A model generated the notes under the pieces. The model saw only the letters and a program-made list of their open reading frames with translations. It was not told the origin of the DNA and made no database searches. A program made the translations under genes and the position numbers. This document shows, one piece after another, positions 54,618-63,489 of a stretch of 64,000 nucleotides of DNA; positions within the stretch are counted from its first letter, which is position 1, and each line of letters opens with the position of its first letter. This stretch comes from Halomonas sp. 7T (lineage in GTDB: Bacteria; Pseudomonadota; Gammaproteobacteria; Pseudomonadales; Halomonadaceae). The stretch is taken from contig NZ_CP087112.1 of NCBI RefSeq assembly GCF_025643255.1, forward strand, positions 1,240,001-1,304,000, written 5' to 3'.

Positions 54618-55313
54618 GTGAACGATAACACCATGTCCATTCCCCACTTAATAATGAGTGCCAGCACGGTTGTTCAGCTGGTAATGCTGCTACTTGTAGT
54701 GGGCTCGATTCTCTCTTGGGTGGTGATTTTCCAGCGGAGCATTGCACTGCGTAAAGCAAAGCAAGAGTACAACCAGTTTGAAGAGGCTTTTTGGTCGGGC
54801 GTCGATTTGAACGAGCTTTACCGAGAAATTCCAGCCGACGACCCTCGCCATGGAGCTGAGCATGTCTTCCAAGCAGGGTTTCGCGAGTTCAACCGACTTT
54901 TGCCTAAGACACGTAATGCCGACTCCGTATTAGAAGGGGTTCAGCGTAGCATGCGCGTTGCATGGTCCCGCGAAGAGGACCGCTTAACACAACATCTGGT
55001 TTTCTTGGCCACCGTCGCTTCAGCTAGCCCTTATATTGGTCTGTTTGGCACCGTGTGGGGCATTATGGGCTCTTTCCAGGCGCTTTCCATGACGCAGCAA
55101 GCCACATTAGCAACGGTGGCACCCTGGATTGCAGAGGCGTTGATTGCTACAGCCATGGGGCTTTTTGCTGCCATTCCAGCGGTGATTTTTTACAATCGCC
55201 TATCCAATGATGCAGCTCGCTTACTGGGTAAATATGAAGACTTTGCCGAAGAGTTTCACGCTATCTTGCACCGTAATTTGCAAGGCCGTGACGGCAAGCC
55301 TAACGCCAGTTAA
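54618..55313 (+). CDS. tolQ: Tol-Pal proton channel subunit TolQ
   Basis: 231 residues from GTG 54618 (GAGGG at 5 bp; E. coli 230). Three membrane helices: about 17-37 (VVQLVMLLLVVGSILSWVVI), the second in LATVASASPYIGLFGTVWGI and the third in APWIAEALIATAMGLFAAIPAV, as in TolQ/ExbB. With TolR it converts proton motive force into movement of TolA, keeping the outer membrane attached during division. Confidence 0.96.
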   Translation: MNDNTMSIPHLIMSASTVVQLVMLLLVVGSILSWVVIFQRSIALRKAKQEYNQFEEAFWSGVDLNELYREIPADDPRHGAEHVFQAGFREFNRLLPKTRNADSVLEGVQRSMRVAWSREEDRLTQHLVFLATVASASPYIGLFGTVWGIMGSFQALSMTQQATLATVAPWIAEALIATAMGLFAAIPAVIFYNRLSNDAARLLGKYEDFAEEFHAILHRNLQGRDGKPNAS

Positions 55314-55324
55314 GGGAGTCTGCC

Positions 55325-55762
55325 ATGCAAGGTCCATTCAACCGTAGCGGCAAAAGCAAGCCGATGGGGGAGATTAACGTCGTCCCTTTTATCGACGTGA
55401 TGTTGGTGCTGCTGGTGATCTTCATGATCACTACGCCATTGCTTACACAGGGGGTAGACGTCGATTTGCCGCAAGTCACCTCAGAACCCATCGAAACTCA
55501 AGAGGATAGCGATCCCATTATCATCTCCGTCGACCGCGAGGGTAACTATTTTATTACCCTTGGAGAGGACACATCGGTCGTTTCTCTTGATCAGATGTCT
55601 GAGCGTATTATGGCGATTCTACAGCGTCGTCCAGGCACACCTGTGATGGTGCGTGGTGATCGCAACGTTCCTTATGGTCAGATTGTTCTGCTCATGAGTA
55701 CGCTGCAACGCTCTGGCGTCGCTAATGTGGGGCTGCTTTCCGAGCCGCCACAAGATGGGTAA
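55325..55762 (+). CDS. tolR: Tol-Pal stator TolR
   Basis: 145 residues, ATG 55325 with GGGAG upstream. One membrane helix with the protonatable Asp in INVVPFIDVMLVLLVIFMIT, then a periplasmic TolR/ExbD domain (VDLPQVTSEP ... IIISVDREGNYFITLG). It binds peptidoglycan when energised. Its end overlaps an unused upstream start of tolA. Confidence 0.95.
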   Translation: MQGPFNRSGKSKPMGEINVVPFIDVMLVLLVIFMITTPLLTQGVDVDLPQVTSEPIETQEDSDPIIISVDREGNYFITLGEDTSVVSLDQMSERIMAILQRRPGTPVMVRGDRNVPYGQIVLLMSTLQRSGVANVGLLSEPPQDG

Positions 55763-55775
55763 AGGTAACGCACCG

Positions 55776-56957
55776 ATGGCTGCCGAAACTCATCGAGACC
55801 CTCAAGACGTTGGCTACACGCTTCCGGCTATTTTGGCCATTGCGGTGCATTTGATAGTGGTCGTGTTTAGCTTGATTAGTTTGCCAACCTCGACGTCAGA
55901 GCCCGACTCTTCTTCGATTGTGCAGGCGACGCTTGTCAGCACCGAAACATTTACGGATCAGGCGCAGCAGATTACTGAGCAACAAGCAGCCCTGAGCAGG
56001 GCAGCGGAAGCTAATGAAGCTGAACCAACGCCGGAGCCGGACCCAGAGCCTTTGGGTGAACCCTCGCAAGAGGCTGCTCAGCAGCAAGCAGCTGAAGAAG
56101 CAGCTCAGCGTGAGGCCCGGCAAGCCGAAGAGCAGCGTGCTCTAGAAGAAGCCCAAGCCCAAGCTGAAGAAGCGGCGCAAAGGCGTGCTGAGGAAGCCCA
56201 GCGCTTAGCAGAAGAACAGGCAATTGAGTCAGAAGCACGTGAGGAGGCGCAGCGCCAGCGTGAAGCAGAAGAGCAGCGTGCTCGTGAAGAGGCTGAAGCC
56301 CAGCGCCAGCGTGAAGCAGAAGAGCAGCGTGAGCGAGAAGAAGCCGAAGCCCAGCGCCAGCGCGAAGCAGAAGAGCAGCGCGAGCGGGAAGAGGCAGAAG
56401 CTCAACGCCAACGCGAGGCAGAAGAGCAGCGCGAGCGGGAAGAAGCCGAAGCCCAGCGCCAGCGCGAAGCAGAAGCTCAGCGTGAGCGGGAAGAGGCTGA
56501 AGCTCAACGACAACGGGAAGCCGAAGCTCAACGCGCCAGAGAAGAGGAGGCGCGGCGTGAGCGTGAAGCCGAAGAGCGTCGTGCGGCGGAAGCCGCTGAA
56601 GCGGCTATGCAGCGTCAGCTAGCGGGTGAAGCGGAAGCCGCAGCCAATGCACAGCAGGCACAGCAGGCGGCTAATAGTTTCATTAATATTGTCCGCCGCG
56701 CGGTGGAACAGGCTTGGATCATTCCGCCAGGTGCAAGTAATGCGATGAGTGCTACGATTCAAGTAAGGCTAGGGCCATCAGGTGAACTGCTGGCAACCTC
56801 TATCGTTACCTCAAGTGGCGATAGCACGTTTGACCGGTCTGCGATGCAGGCCGTTGAACAAGCTGCACCTTTCGGCGAGTTACGAGACTTACCCGCCGAT
56901 CAGCAGCGTAATTTACGCCAATTTAATCTGCGATTTACCCCGGGGGATGTTCGCTGA
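55776..56957 (+). CDS. tolA: Tol-Pal bridging protein TolA
   Basis: 393 residues from ATG 55776 (AGGT upstream; an ATG at 55755 lacks a ribosome-binding site). N-terminal membrane helix (about 13-38: [21 protein letters not shown]), a long Glu/Ala/Arg/Gln-rich helical domain II (about 60-290), and a C-terminal TolA domain III ([20 protein letters not shown] ... [20 protein letters not shown]). It spans the periplasm between TolQR and Pal/TolB. Domain II contains an in-frame 51-bp repeat array (56238-56537), a likely length-variable part. Confidence 0.94.
   Translation: MAAETHRDPQDVGYTLPAILAIAVHLIVVVFSLISLPTSTSEPDSSSIVQATLVSTETFTDQAQQITEQQAALSRAAEANEAEPTPEPDPEPLGEPSQEAAQQQAAEEAAQREARQAEEQRALEEAQAQAEEAAQRRAEEAQRLAEEQAIESEAREEAQRQREAEEQRAREEAEAQRQREAEEQREREEAEAQRQREAEEQREREEAEAQRQREAEEQREREEAEAQRQREAEAQREREEAEAQRQREAEAQRAREEEARREREAEERRAAEAAEAAMQRQLAGEAEAAANAQQAQQAANSFINIVRRAVEQAWIIPPGASNAMSATIQVRLGPSGELLATSIVTSSGDSTFDRSAMQAVEQAAPFGELRDLPADQQRNLRQFNLRFTPGDVR
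56238..56537 (+). repeat. 51-bp tandem repeat coding for the TolA helical domain
   Basis: Units begin at 56238 (a 45-bp shortened unit), 56283, 56334, 56385, 56436 and 56487, ending at 56537. Each 51-bp unit encodes 17 residues of the type [17 protein letters not shown]; units differ mainly at synonymous positions and by E-to-A changes. It is in frame, so copy-number change would lengthen or shorten the helix without breaking TolA. Confidence 0.92.
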
Positions 56958-58243
56958 TGCAAACCTTTAGCAAAGTGTGGCTGTTTTGCGTATTGCTTTT
57001 TGTCAGCAGTGCCGTGCAGGCAAACCTTACCATTGAAATAACGCGTGGAAGTGATCAAGCGCTCCCCATTGGAGTCGTACCTTTTGCTGGCGGCGACAAT
57101 ATGCCAGAAGACATTGCGCAAATTATTCATGACAACTTAGAGAGAAGTGGCTATTTCTCGCCACTAGAACGTAACGCTATGTTTGACCGCCCAAGTCAGG
57201 CAAGCGAGGTAGCATTCGGCACATGGCGCTCGCTGGATGTACGTTACTTGGTGGTAGGGCGCGCACAGCAAACGGGCAGCGGCTATCAACTGCAATTCGA
57301 CTTAATGGATATTAGTGGTCAACGCCGCATAATGGGCGAGACAGTCACTGCCGATGCCAATGACCTACGTGGCGCAGCGCACTACATTAGCGACCAGATT
57401 TTCGAGGCCATTACCGATATCCGAGGCGCTTTCTCGACGCGCATTGCTTATGTAACCGCTCAAGGGCTAGGCGACAATATGCAGTTCGGACTGTATGTCG
57501 CTGATGCGGATGGTCGTAATAGCCAGCAAGTGCTCACCTCAGATCAGCCGATCATGTCACCTTCATGGTCACCAGATGGTAGAAAGCTTGCCTATGTCTC
57601 TTTTGAGACCGAGCGTCCTGCTATTTATATTCAAGACGTAGCGACCGGACAGCGGGTGCAAGCTACCTCGTTTGAAGGCATTAATGGCGCGCCGACATGG
57701 TCGCCCGATGGTCGCCGTCTTGCCATGTCGCTTTCCAAAGACGGTCAGCCGGAAATTTATATCTTAGATGTGGCTAATCGCTCTATTGAACGCATTACGC
57801 AGAGCAACAGTATTGATACCGAGCCTGCTTGGTCACCTGATGGCCGCAGCCTTATTTTCACCTCTGACCGCAGCGGTGGGCCGCAAATTTATCGCCACGT
57901 ATTAGGTAGCGGTGAAACAAATCGCGTGACGTTTACGGGCAATTACAATGCTCGTGCACGTTACTCGCCAGACGGTGAACAGATATTTTTAATTCACCGC
58001 TCAAGCCGTGGATACCAAGTAGCACGTCAGGAACTCGATGGTGGTCGCTTAGTTGTGCTAAGTGAATCAACAAGAGATGAATCGCCTAGTGTTGCTCCGA
58101 ACGGGACCATGGTAATCTTCGCTACCCAACAGGGTAACAATGGGGTGCTGAGTGCTGTATCGGCCGATGGTCGTTCGTCATTTAGATTACCCGCAGCACA
58201 GGGTGATGTCCGCGATCCCGCGTGGTCACCTTTCTTAAATTAA
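56957..58243 (+). CDS. tolB: Tol-Pal periplasmic protein TolB
   Basis: 428 residues; ATG 56957 overlaps the tolA stop (TGATG). Signal peptide about 1-22 ([16 protein letters not shown]), an N-terminal alpha/beta domain ([20 protein letters not shown]) and a beta-propeller with repeated WSPDG(R/K) motifs ([59 protein letters not shown] at the end). It cycles between Pal and TolA. Confidence 0.97.
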   Translation: MQTFSKVWLFCVLLFVSSAVQANLTIEITRGSDQALPIGVVPFAGGDNMPEDIAQIIHDNLERSGYFSPLERNAMFDRPSQASEVAFGTWRSLDVRYLVVGRAQQTGSGYQLQFDLMDISGQRRIMGETVTADANDLRGAAHYISDQIFEAITDIRGAFSTRIAYVTAQGLGDNMQFGLYVADADGRNSQQVLTSDQPIMSPSWSPDGRKLAYVSFETERPAIYIQDVATGQRVQATSFEGINGAPTWSPDGRRLAMSLSKDGQPEIYILDVANRSIERITQSNSIDTEPAWSPDGRSLIFTSDRSGGPQIYRHVLGSGETNRVTFTGNYNARARYSPDGEQIFLIHRSSRGYQVARQELDGGRLVVLSESTRDESPSVAPNGTMVIFATQQGNNGVLSAVSADGRSSFRLPAAQGDVRDPAWSPFLN

Positions 58244-58288
58244 AATTGAACTGCATTTGTTTTCTGTTTTCAGGCAAGGAGTCTGATT

Positions 58289-58831
58289 ATGCAACTTAAA
58301 CCGTTGGCTCGCTCATTGGCAGTGGCGTTATCTATCGTAGTTATCGCTGGCTGTTCCAGCACCGGCGGAACCCAAGATGGTGACTCCTACGGCAGCCAAG
58401 ATGGCAGCAGCATGGGATCCACTTCGGGTGTTGGCACGGGTGGCCAATACGGCTCCACATCAGGCGCTGGTGCAGGTGCTGGTCAGCAAGCCGACTCACG
58501 TATCCCTGAAGTACGCACCATTTACTTCGATTTTGACCGCGATACTATCAAGGGTGAATACGAATCAGTGGTGATGGCGCACGCTCGTTACCTGCGCGCT
58601 AATCCCAATGCGCAAGTTGTACTTCATGGCCATACTGATGAACGTGGTACGCGTGAATACAACATGGCACTGGGTGAGCGTCGCGCAGGAGCTGTACAGC
58701 GTTTCCTGAACATCCAAGGGGTATCCTCTTCACAAATGAGCGTAGTTAGCTACGGTGAAGAGCGCCCAGCCGCAAGCGGACAAACTGAGAGCGCGTACTC
58801 ACAAAATCGCCGCGTTGTCTTTAATTATTGA
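58289..58831 (+). CDS. pal: Peptidoglycan-associated lipoprotein Pal
   Basis: 180 residues. The lipobox in VVIAGCSSTGG places the lipidated Cys near residue 22. A Gly/Ser-rich linker follows, then an OmpA-like domain with the peptidoglycan-binding stretch VVLHGHTDERGTREYNMALG and ERRAGAVQRFL. Anchored to the outer membrane, it ties that membrane to the wall. 45 bp after tolB. Confidence 0.97.
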   Translation: MQLKPLARSLAVALSIVVIAGCSSTGGTQDGDSYGSQDGSSMGSTSGVGTGGQYGSTSGAGAGAGQQADSRIPEVRTIYFDFDRDTIKGEYESVVMAHARYLRANPNAQVVLHGHTDERGTREYNMALGERRAGAVQRFLNIQGVSSSQMSVVSYGEERPAASGQTESAYSQNRRVVFNY

Positions 58832-58835
58832 TGGC

Positions 58836-58860
58836 ATTGGCGTGCTAATGACACGCCAAT
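58836..58860 (+). other. Hairpin between pal and cpoB
   Basis: ATTGGCGTG (58836-58844) pairs perfectly with CACGCCAAT (58852-58860), directly after the pal stop and without a T run. It may protect or process the pal mRNA end and lower expression of cpoB. Confidence 0.55.
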
Positions 58861-58877
58861 AGCGTAACGGAGTCATC

Positions 58878-59672
58878 ATGAACCACAGTCTCAAACGCTA
58901 TTTTGAGAGGCTGTGCGGTGCGGGAGCCATAGTGCTCCCGCTGTCCGTATTGCCCCTGGCTGCTGTGGCTCAGCAGCCGCTTGTTCAAGACCTTTCATCG
59001 GGCTCTTCCAGTAGTTTTTATCAGCAAACCCAACGACAAGAAGCCTCGGCTGGAAACCTGGTACTTTTTAATCAGGTGCAAGAACACCAGCAGGAAATTC
59101 AGCAGTTGCGCGGGCAGATTGAAGAGCTTCGCCACCAGCTGGAGCAACTGCGTCGCCAGTCGCAGCAGCAGTATCTCGACATTGAAGACCGCTTAATGAG
59201 CAGTGGCCCCAGTCAAATCGAGCAATCCACTCCACAGGTCGAGCCCGAGGCGGCAGAGCAGGTAGTAAACGCCCCCTCTGTACGCAACGTTAGTGAAGAA
59301 GCGCAGGCGGATTACCAAGCGGCCTTTGCCCATGTGCAAGCAAGACGCTTTAGCGACGCTATTGCTGCTTTTGAAGCATTTGTGGCTGACCATCCCGACA
59401 GTAGTTTGACCGCCAATGGCCACTATTGGCTGGGTGAACTTTATGCTGCTGAAGGCGAACTAAGTTCAGCGGATGAAGCCTTTAGCCGTGTAATAGAGCA
59501 GTACAGCAGTAGCAGCAAAGTGCCCGATGCACTTTACAAACTTGGGCTTGTAAAAGCACGCCAGGGTGAGGCTGAGCGCAGCAGAGAACTGCTGGAGCAA
59601 GTACGCGATGACTATCCGCAAAGTAGTGCTGCCGGTCTCGCGAATGATTTTCTCCGTCAGTCTGCTGGATAG
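58878..59672 (+). CDS. cpoB: Cell division coordinator CpoB (YbgF)
   Basis: 264 residues. Signal peptide about 1-31 (VLPLAAVAQ), an N-terminal trimerising coiled coil rich in Gln/Leu (FNQVQEHQQEIQQLRGQIEE, HQLEQLRRQSQQQYLDIEDR) and a C-terminal TPR domain (YQAAFAHVQARRFSDAIAAF ... HYWLGELYAAEG ... DALYKLGLVKARQGE). In E. coli CpoB links Tol-Pal constriction to PBP1B peptidoglycan synthesis. Last gene of the Tol-Pal group. Confidence 0.95.
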   Translation: MNHSLKRYFERLCGAGAIVLPLSVLPLAAVAQQPLVQDLSSGSSSSFYQQTQRQEASAGNLVLFNQVQEHQQEIQQLRGQIEELRHQLEQLRRQSQQQYLDIEDRLMSSGPSQIEQSTPQVEPEAAEQVVNAPSVRNVSEEAQADYQAAFAHVQARRFSDAIAAFEAFVADHPDSSLTANGHYWLGELYAAEGELSSADEAFSRVIEQYSSSSKVPDALYKLGLVKARQGEAERSRELLEQVRDDYPQSSAAGLANDFLRQSAG

Positions 59673-59705
59673 GCCTGAACTATTTTTTCGCTTCAAGGAA
59701 ACCTC

Positions 59706-60467
59706 ATGAGCTGCAAAATCGACTATCAACCAACGGCCAACCTGTTAGAAAACCGCGTCGTGTTGGTAACCGGTGCGGGTGACGGTATTGGCCGCGCTGC
59801 GGCGCTAAGCTATGCCCGCCATGGGGCAACGGTTGTGCTATTAGGGCGTACCATCGCAAAACTCGAAAGCGTTTATGATGAAATTGAAGCGGCAGGTGGC
59901 CCGCAGCCGGCCATTTTTCCGCTGAACTTTGAGGGCGCATCTCTCAAAGACTTTCATGATATGGCTGAGACGCTGGATAAAGAGTTTGGGCGCTTAGATG
60001 GGTTACTCCATAACGCCGGGTTGCTAGGACGCATTACGCCTTTTGAGCAGTATAATCCCGAGCTCTGGGAACAGGTAATGCAGGTAAACATAAACGGGCC
60101 GATTTGGATGACACAGGCATTATTGCCACTGCTTCAGCAATCCAAAGATGCATCAATTATCTTTACATCATCAAGCGTCGGCCGCAAAGGAAGAGCTTAT
60201 TGGGGGGCCTATTCAGTTTCCAAGTTTGCCACTGAAGGCTTTGCGGAAGTGTTGGCAGATGAGCTGGAAAACCAGTCGAATATTCGCGTTAATACACTCA
60301 ACCCTGGTGCCACACGTACACAAATGCGACGCACCGCCTTTCCAGGAGAAGATCCTGCGACGCTGCGTACGCCTGAAGATATTATGCCAACATACCTATG
60401 GTTAATGGGACCAGACAGCACGGGCGTTAGCGGCCAAAAACTTGATGCCCAGCCACCCCGCGTTTAA
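59706..60467 (+). CDS. YciK-type short-chain dehydrogenase
   Basis: 253 residues, ATG 59706 with AAGGAA upstream. SDR motifs: VLVTGAGDGIGRAAALSYAR, LHNAGLLG, FTSSSVGRKGRAYWGAYSVSKFATEGF (Ser, Tyr and Lys), NPGATRT and LWLMGPDS, closely following E. coli YciK. Substrate unknown. The neighbouring convergent mupP-ubiG pair is the same grouping as in Pseudomonas. Confidence 0.92.
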   Translation: MSCKIDYQPTANLLENRVVLVTGAGDGIGRAAALSYARHGATVVLLGRTIAKLESVYDEIEAAGGPQPAIFPLNFEGASLKDFHDMAETLDKEFGRLDGLLHNAGLLGRITPFEQYNPELWEQVMQVNINGPIWMTQALLPLLQQSKDASIIFTSSSVGRKGRAYWGAYSVSKFATEGFAEVLADELENQSNIRVNTLNPGATRTQMRRTAFPGEDPATLRTPEDIMPTYLWLMGPDSTGVSGQKLDAQPPRV

Positions 60468-60521
60468 AAGCTCAGTCAAAAAAGCAAGACTTGCAAGGTG
60501 CTCTAAACGTTTATTGCTTAT

Positions 60522-61226
60522 TTAATGTTGAGCAATGCGGTGAAATGCGTTTAGAGCATCGACTAAATCTTCACAGGTTTCAAACCAGATATCGGCGGGC
60601 CACTGCTGGTAATTATCTTCTTCACTAATATAGCCGTAGCCAACGGCGACGGCCGTCATCCCTGCTGCTTTAGCTGCATCTATATCACGTACGTGATCAC
60701 CAACATACCAGCACGCCTGTGGAGTAACGCCAAGGCGCTGTGCAGCTTCCCACAGTGGCTCAGGCGAGGGCTTCTTAACACTCAGGTCATCTGCACAAAG
60801 TAGTGCACCTGGCTTTAAGGCTAAGGCCTCAAGCAGAGGTAGGGTGTAGCGTCGCGGTTTATTGGTAACAATACCCCATAACCGCGATTCTGCATGCCAG
60901 CGAGTGAGCCACTGATCTAACGGTTTAAATACCTGGCTATGAACTGCTACTGCTTGTTCATAGGCGTCTAATAAATATTGCCGGGCGGCATTATGTGCCT
61001 GAGTCCCACTTTCAAGGCCAATCGCCAATGTGACCAGAGCACTGCCCCCGTTAGACACTTGCCCCCGGATTTTCTCGAACGCCAGCGGCGCCAAGCCGTG
61101 ATGTTGCCTTAAGGCATTGGTCGCTTGCGCTAAATCTGGCGCGGTATCCACTAACGTGCCATCTAAGTCAAAAAGTATCGCCTCTGGCGCTGTTTTTGAA
61201 ACTGCTCTCGAAAATGTCGTTGGCAT
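60522..61226 (-). CDS. mupP: HAD phosphatase, MupP (N-acetylmuramate 6-phosphate phosphatase)
   Basis: 234 residues. HAD motif I AILFDLDGTLVDTAPDLA (Asp20, Asp22), motif II IVTNKPRRY, motif III KKPSPEP and motif IV YVGDHVRDIDAAKAAGM. It sits directly against the ubiG stop (ATG 61226) next to yciK, the position of MupP in Pseudomonas, where it dephosphorylates MurNAc-6-P in cell-wall recycling and affects beta-lactam response. Phosphoglycolate phosphatase (Gph) is the alternative by sequence; the context favours MupP. Confidence 0.85.
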   Translation of the reverse strand: MPTTFSRAVSKTAPEAILFDLDGTLVDTAPDLAQATNALRQHHGLAPLAFEKIRGQVSNGGSALVTLAIGLESGTQAHNAARQYLLDAYEQAVAVHSQVFKPLDQWLTRWHAESRLWGIVTNKPRRYTLPLLEALALKPGALLCADDLSVKKPSPEPLWEAAQRLGVTPQACWYVGDHVRDIDAAKAAGMTAVAVGYGYISEEDNYQQWPADIWFETCEDLVDALNAFHRIAQH

Positions 61227-61970
61227 CTATTGGCTCACCTTGCGGCAGTACATCATGTAGTTGACCGATACATCATGGGCAACCAAGCGATAACGCCGTG
61301 TTAAGGGGTTATAGGTAAGCCCCGTTTGCTCCCGTATTTCCAACCCGGATGACCGAGACCAAGCAGCCATTTCAGAAGGGCGGATAAATTTAGCGTAGTC
61401 ATGGGTACCGCGGGGTAATAGCCTCAACACGTACTCGGCGCCTAATATGGCAAACGCATAAGATTTGGGGGTTCGGTTTAAGGTTGAGAAAAATACATAG
61501 CCGCCTGGACGTACTAGACGGCTGCACGCTTGAATGACGGAGGCTGGGTCAGGAACGTGCTCTAGCATCTCCATGCAGGTAACAATGTCGAAGTCGCCTG
61601 CCTGTTGATCTGCCAATGCTTCAACACTGACGTTTCGATAGTCAATCTCAACGCCGCTCTCTTCTGCATGTAAGCGGGCAACCCCCAAGGGCGCCTCACC
61701 TAGATCAATACCCGTCACCTTGGCACCCCGGTGCGCCATAGACTCGCTTAATATGCCGCCACCACAGCCAACATCCAGTACCCGTTTGCCAGCCAGCCCT
61801 GCACGGGCGTCAATAAAGTCAAGTCGTAAGGGATTAATCTCGTGCAGTGGTTTGAATTCACTTTGTGGGTCCCACCAGCGACTGGCGAGCGCTTCAAATT
61901 TAGCCACTTCCGCTGCATCGACGTTGCCTTGATAGCGATTAGCAGTGCTATCCTGAGGTGACGCTTGCAT
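61227..61970 (-). CDS. ubiG: Ubiquinone biosynthesis O-methyltransferase UbiG
   Basis: 247 residues from ATG 61970 (AAGGAG at 8 bp). It opens with [20 protein letters not shown], typical of UbiG; SAM site [16 protein letters not shown], post-[18 protein letters not shown] and the membrane-contacting loop [15 protein letters not shown] also match. It catalyses both O-methylations of ubiquinone synthesis. Co-transcribed with mupP (no gap). Confidence 0.96.
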   Translation of the reverse strand: MQASPQDSTANRYQGNVDAAEVAKFEALASRWWDPQSEFKPLHEINPLRLDFIDARAGLAGKRVLDVGCGGGILSESMAHRGAKVTGIDLGEAPLGVARLHAEESGVEIDYRNVSVEALADQQAGDFDIVTCMEMLEHVPDPASVIQACSRLVRPGGYVFFSTLNRTPKSYAFAILGAEYVLRLLPRGTHDYAKFIRPSEMAAWSRSSGLEIREQTGLTYNPLTRRYRLVAHDVSVNYMMYCRKVSQ

Positions 61971-62188
61971 ATTTTGCACTCCTTAACCTGAAGGGGGTTT
62001 GTCTATCTACTTGTGCTGGGATGTTATTGCCTTCGCCTGACGGGGGATCACGTGCAAGGTGGCATCCGGCTCATCGTTCAGTATTATGTCATTCTAAACA
62101 CTCCTTGGGTGGAACGCATGAAAAGGAACTTTGCATAATGTATAACGGCCTATTTTTCCGAACATTATCTTGTCGTGGAGTGTAAACG

Positions 62189-63487
62189 ATGCGCGTATTA
62201 CTCCACGGTAGTGAATTAAGTGCCGCGACGGCTGCTGCTGCACTAGCCTGGGTGGGTCATCACGTAGACTGGCTGCTGCACGAAGATGCCCAATGGTCTG
62301 CACTTTCTGGTGAAGACTGGCTACGTCGTGAACCAGAGCTTATGACGCATATTACTCAAGCCTTCGCCAACGGTACGTTGCGAATTATCGAAACGCTTGA
62401 ACAAGCCAGTACACCCGATGTGGTATGGCTAGCATTATCCCCCGGACAGCGTCAGTCAGCTAATACGTTACTCCAACACCCTATTTTTGCGTCTCACAGC
62501 GGTGCAGTGCTGATCAATAACTCTACGTTCCCGGTAGGTGAAACTGAGCGTCTTCATGCGGTCATGGGCGCACAGCATAGTAGTGTTGCGCTGCCAGACA
62601 CGCTTGAAGAGGGCCGAGCGTGGACATCGTTTACCCGCCCTTTGCGGTGGTTGTTAGGCTGCGATGACGCGAGGGGTGAACAGATAACCCGCGAACTCTT
62701 ACGTGCCTTTAATAGGCGCAGCGAGGTGTTCCAGCGGATGCCCTGCAGAGCAGCTGAGCTGACCAAACTTGCCATCAATGGAATGTTAGCAACACGCATA
62801 AGCTATATGAATGAAATTGCAGGCCTCGCCGATACCCTCGGCGTTGATGTAGAGCATGTTCGCCAAGGGATGGGGGCGGATACCCGCATCGGGTTTGAGT
62901 ATTTATACCCAGGCTGCGGTTTCGGTGGGCCTAATTTCTCTCGTGATTTAATGCGTTTAGCCTATGTCCAATCAGCCAGCGGCAGATATTCGGCGCTGCT
63001 TGAGCAAGTCATGGATATCAACGAGCAGAAAAAAGAGACCTTGTTTAGAAAGCTATGGTCTGTCTTTGAAGGTGACTTAGCGGGAAGAACTATCGCCATT
63101 TGGGGGGCTGCTTTTAAGCCTGGCACCGCACGTATTGACCATGCACCGGTATTAACGCTACTGGAAGCGCTATGGGCGCAGGGTGTTAAGGTGAGACTGC
63201 ATGATCCAGCGGCGATTCCAGCCTTACACGCCGCCGTAGGTAAGCGTGACGATCTGATCACGTTTGAGGAAGACCCCTACGCAGCGTGTGAGGGCGCCGA
63301 TGCACTGATGCTGGTCACAGAGTGGAAATCCTATTGGAACCCTGACTGGCATCGTTTAGCCTCGTTACTAAGTGCTAAGTTAGTGCTCGATGGGCGCAAC
63401 ATCTACGACCCGGCCTTTGTAGCAAGCTGCGGCCTACGCTACAGAGGGATCGGGCGCCGTGCCGACCCGACGACTTTCGAGGAATAA
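62189..63487 (+). CDS. UDP-glucose/GDP-mannose dehydrogenase-like protein, catalytic Cys missing (probable pseudoenzyme)
   Basis: 432 residues with the three domains of UDP-sugar dehydrogenases: NAD fold, central helix domain and C-terminal UDP-binding domain (GRTIAIWGAAFKPGTARIDH ... LDGRNIYDP). Key sites are altered. The NAD loop GxGxxG reads HGSELSAA. The active-site loop, normally GxGFGGSCFPKD, reads PGCGFGGPNFSRD: the nucleophilic Cys is Asn249 and the Lys is Arg252, while Cys243 sits elsewhere. Lys193 and Asn197 (TKLAINGML) of the active site are kept. The fold is intact, so this is no degraded pseudogene: it is probably non-catalytic or catalytically novel. It lies 2 bp upstream of a membrane coiled-coil gene, hinting at a scaffold or sensor role in envelope polysaccharide work. 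Confidence 0.87.
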   Translation: MRVLLHGSELSAATAAAALAWVGHHVDWLLHEDAQWSALSGEDWLRREPELMTHITQAFANGTLRIIETLEQASTPDVVWLALSPGQRQSANTLLQHPIFASHSGAVLINNSTFPVGETERLHAVMGAQHSSVALPDTLEEGRAWTSFTRPLRWLLGCDDARGEQITRELLRAFNRRSEVFQRMPCRAAELTKLAINGMLATRISYMNEIAGLADTLGVDVEHVRQGMGADTRIGFEYLYPGCGFGGPNFSRDLMRLAYVQSASGRYSALLEQVMDINEQKKETLFRKLWSVFEGDLAGRTIAIWGAAFKPGTARIDHAPVLTLLEALWAQGVKVRLHDPAAIPALHAAVGKRDDLITFEEDPYAACEGADALMLVTEWKSYWNPDWHRLASLLSAKLVLDGRNIYDPAFVASCGLRYRGIGRRADPTTFEE

Positions 63488-63489
63488 TC

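Noticed and set aside
56229..56531. Long open frame on the minus strand inside tolA
   Set aside because: It is a low-complexity shadow of the Glu/Gln/Arg repeat, with no ribosome-binding site.
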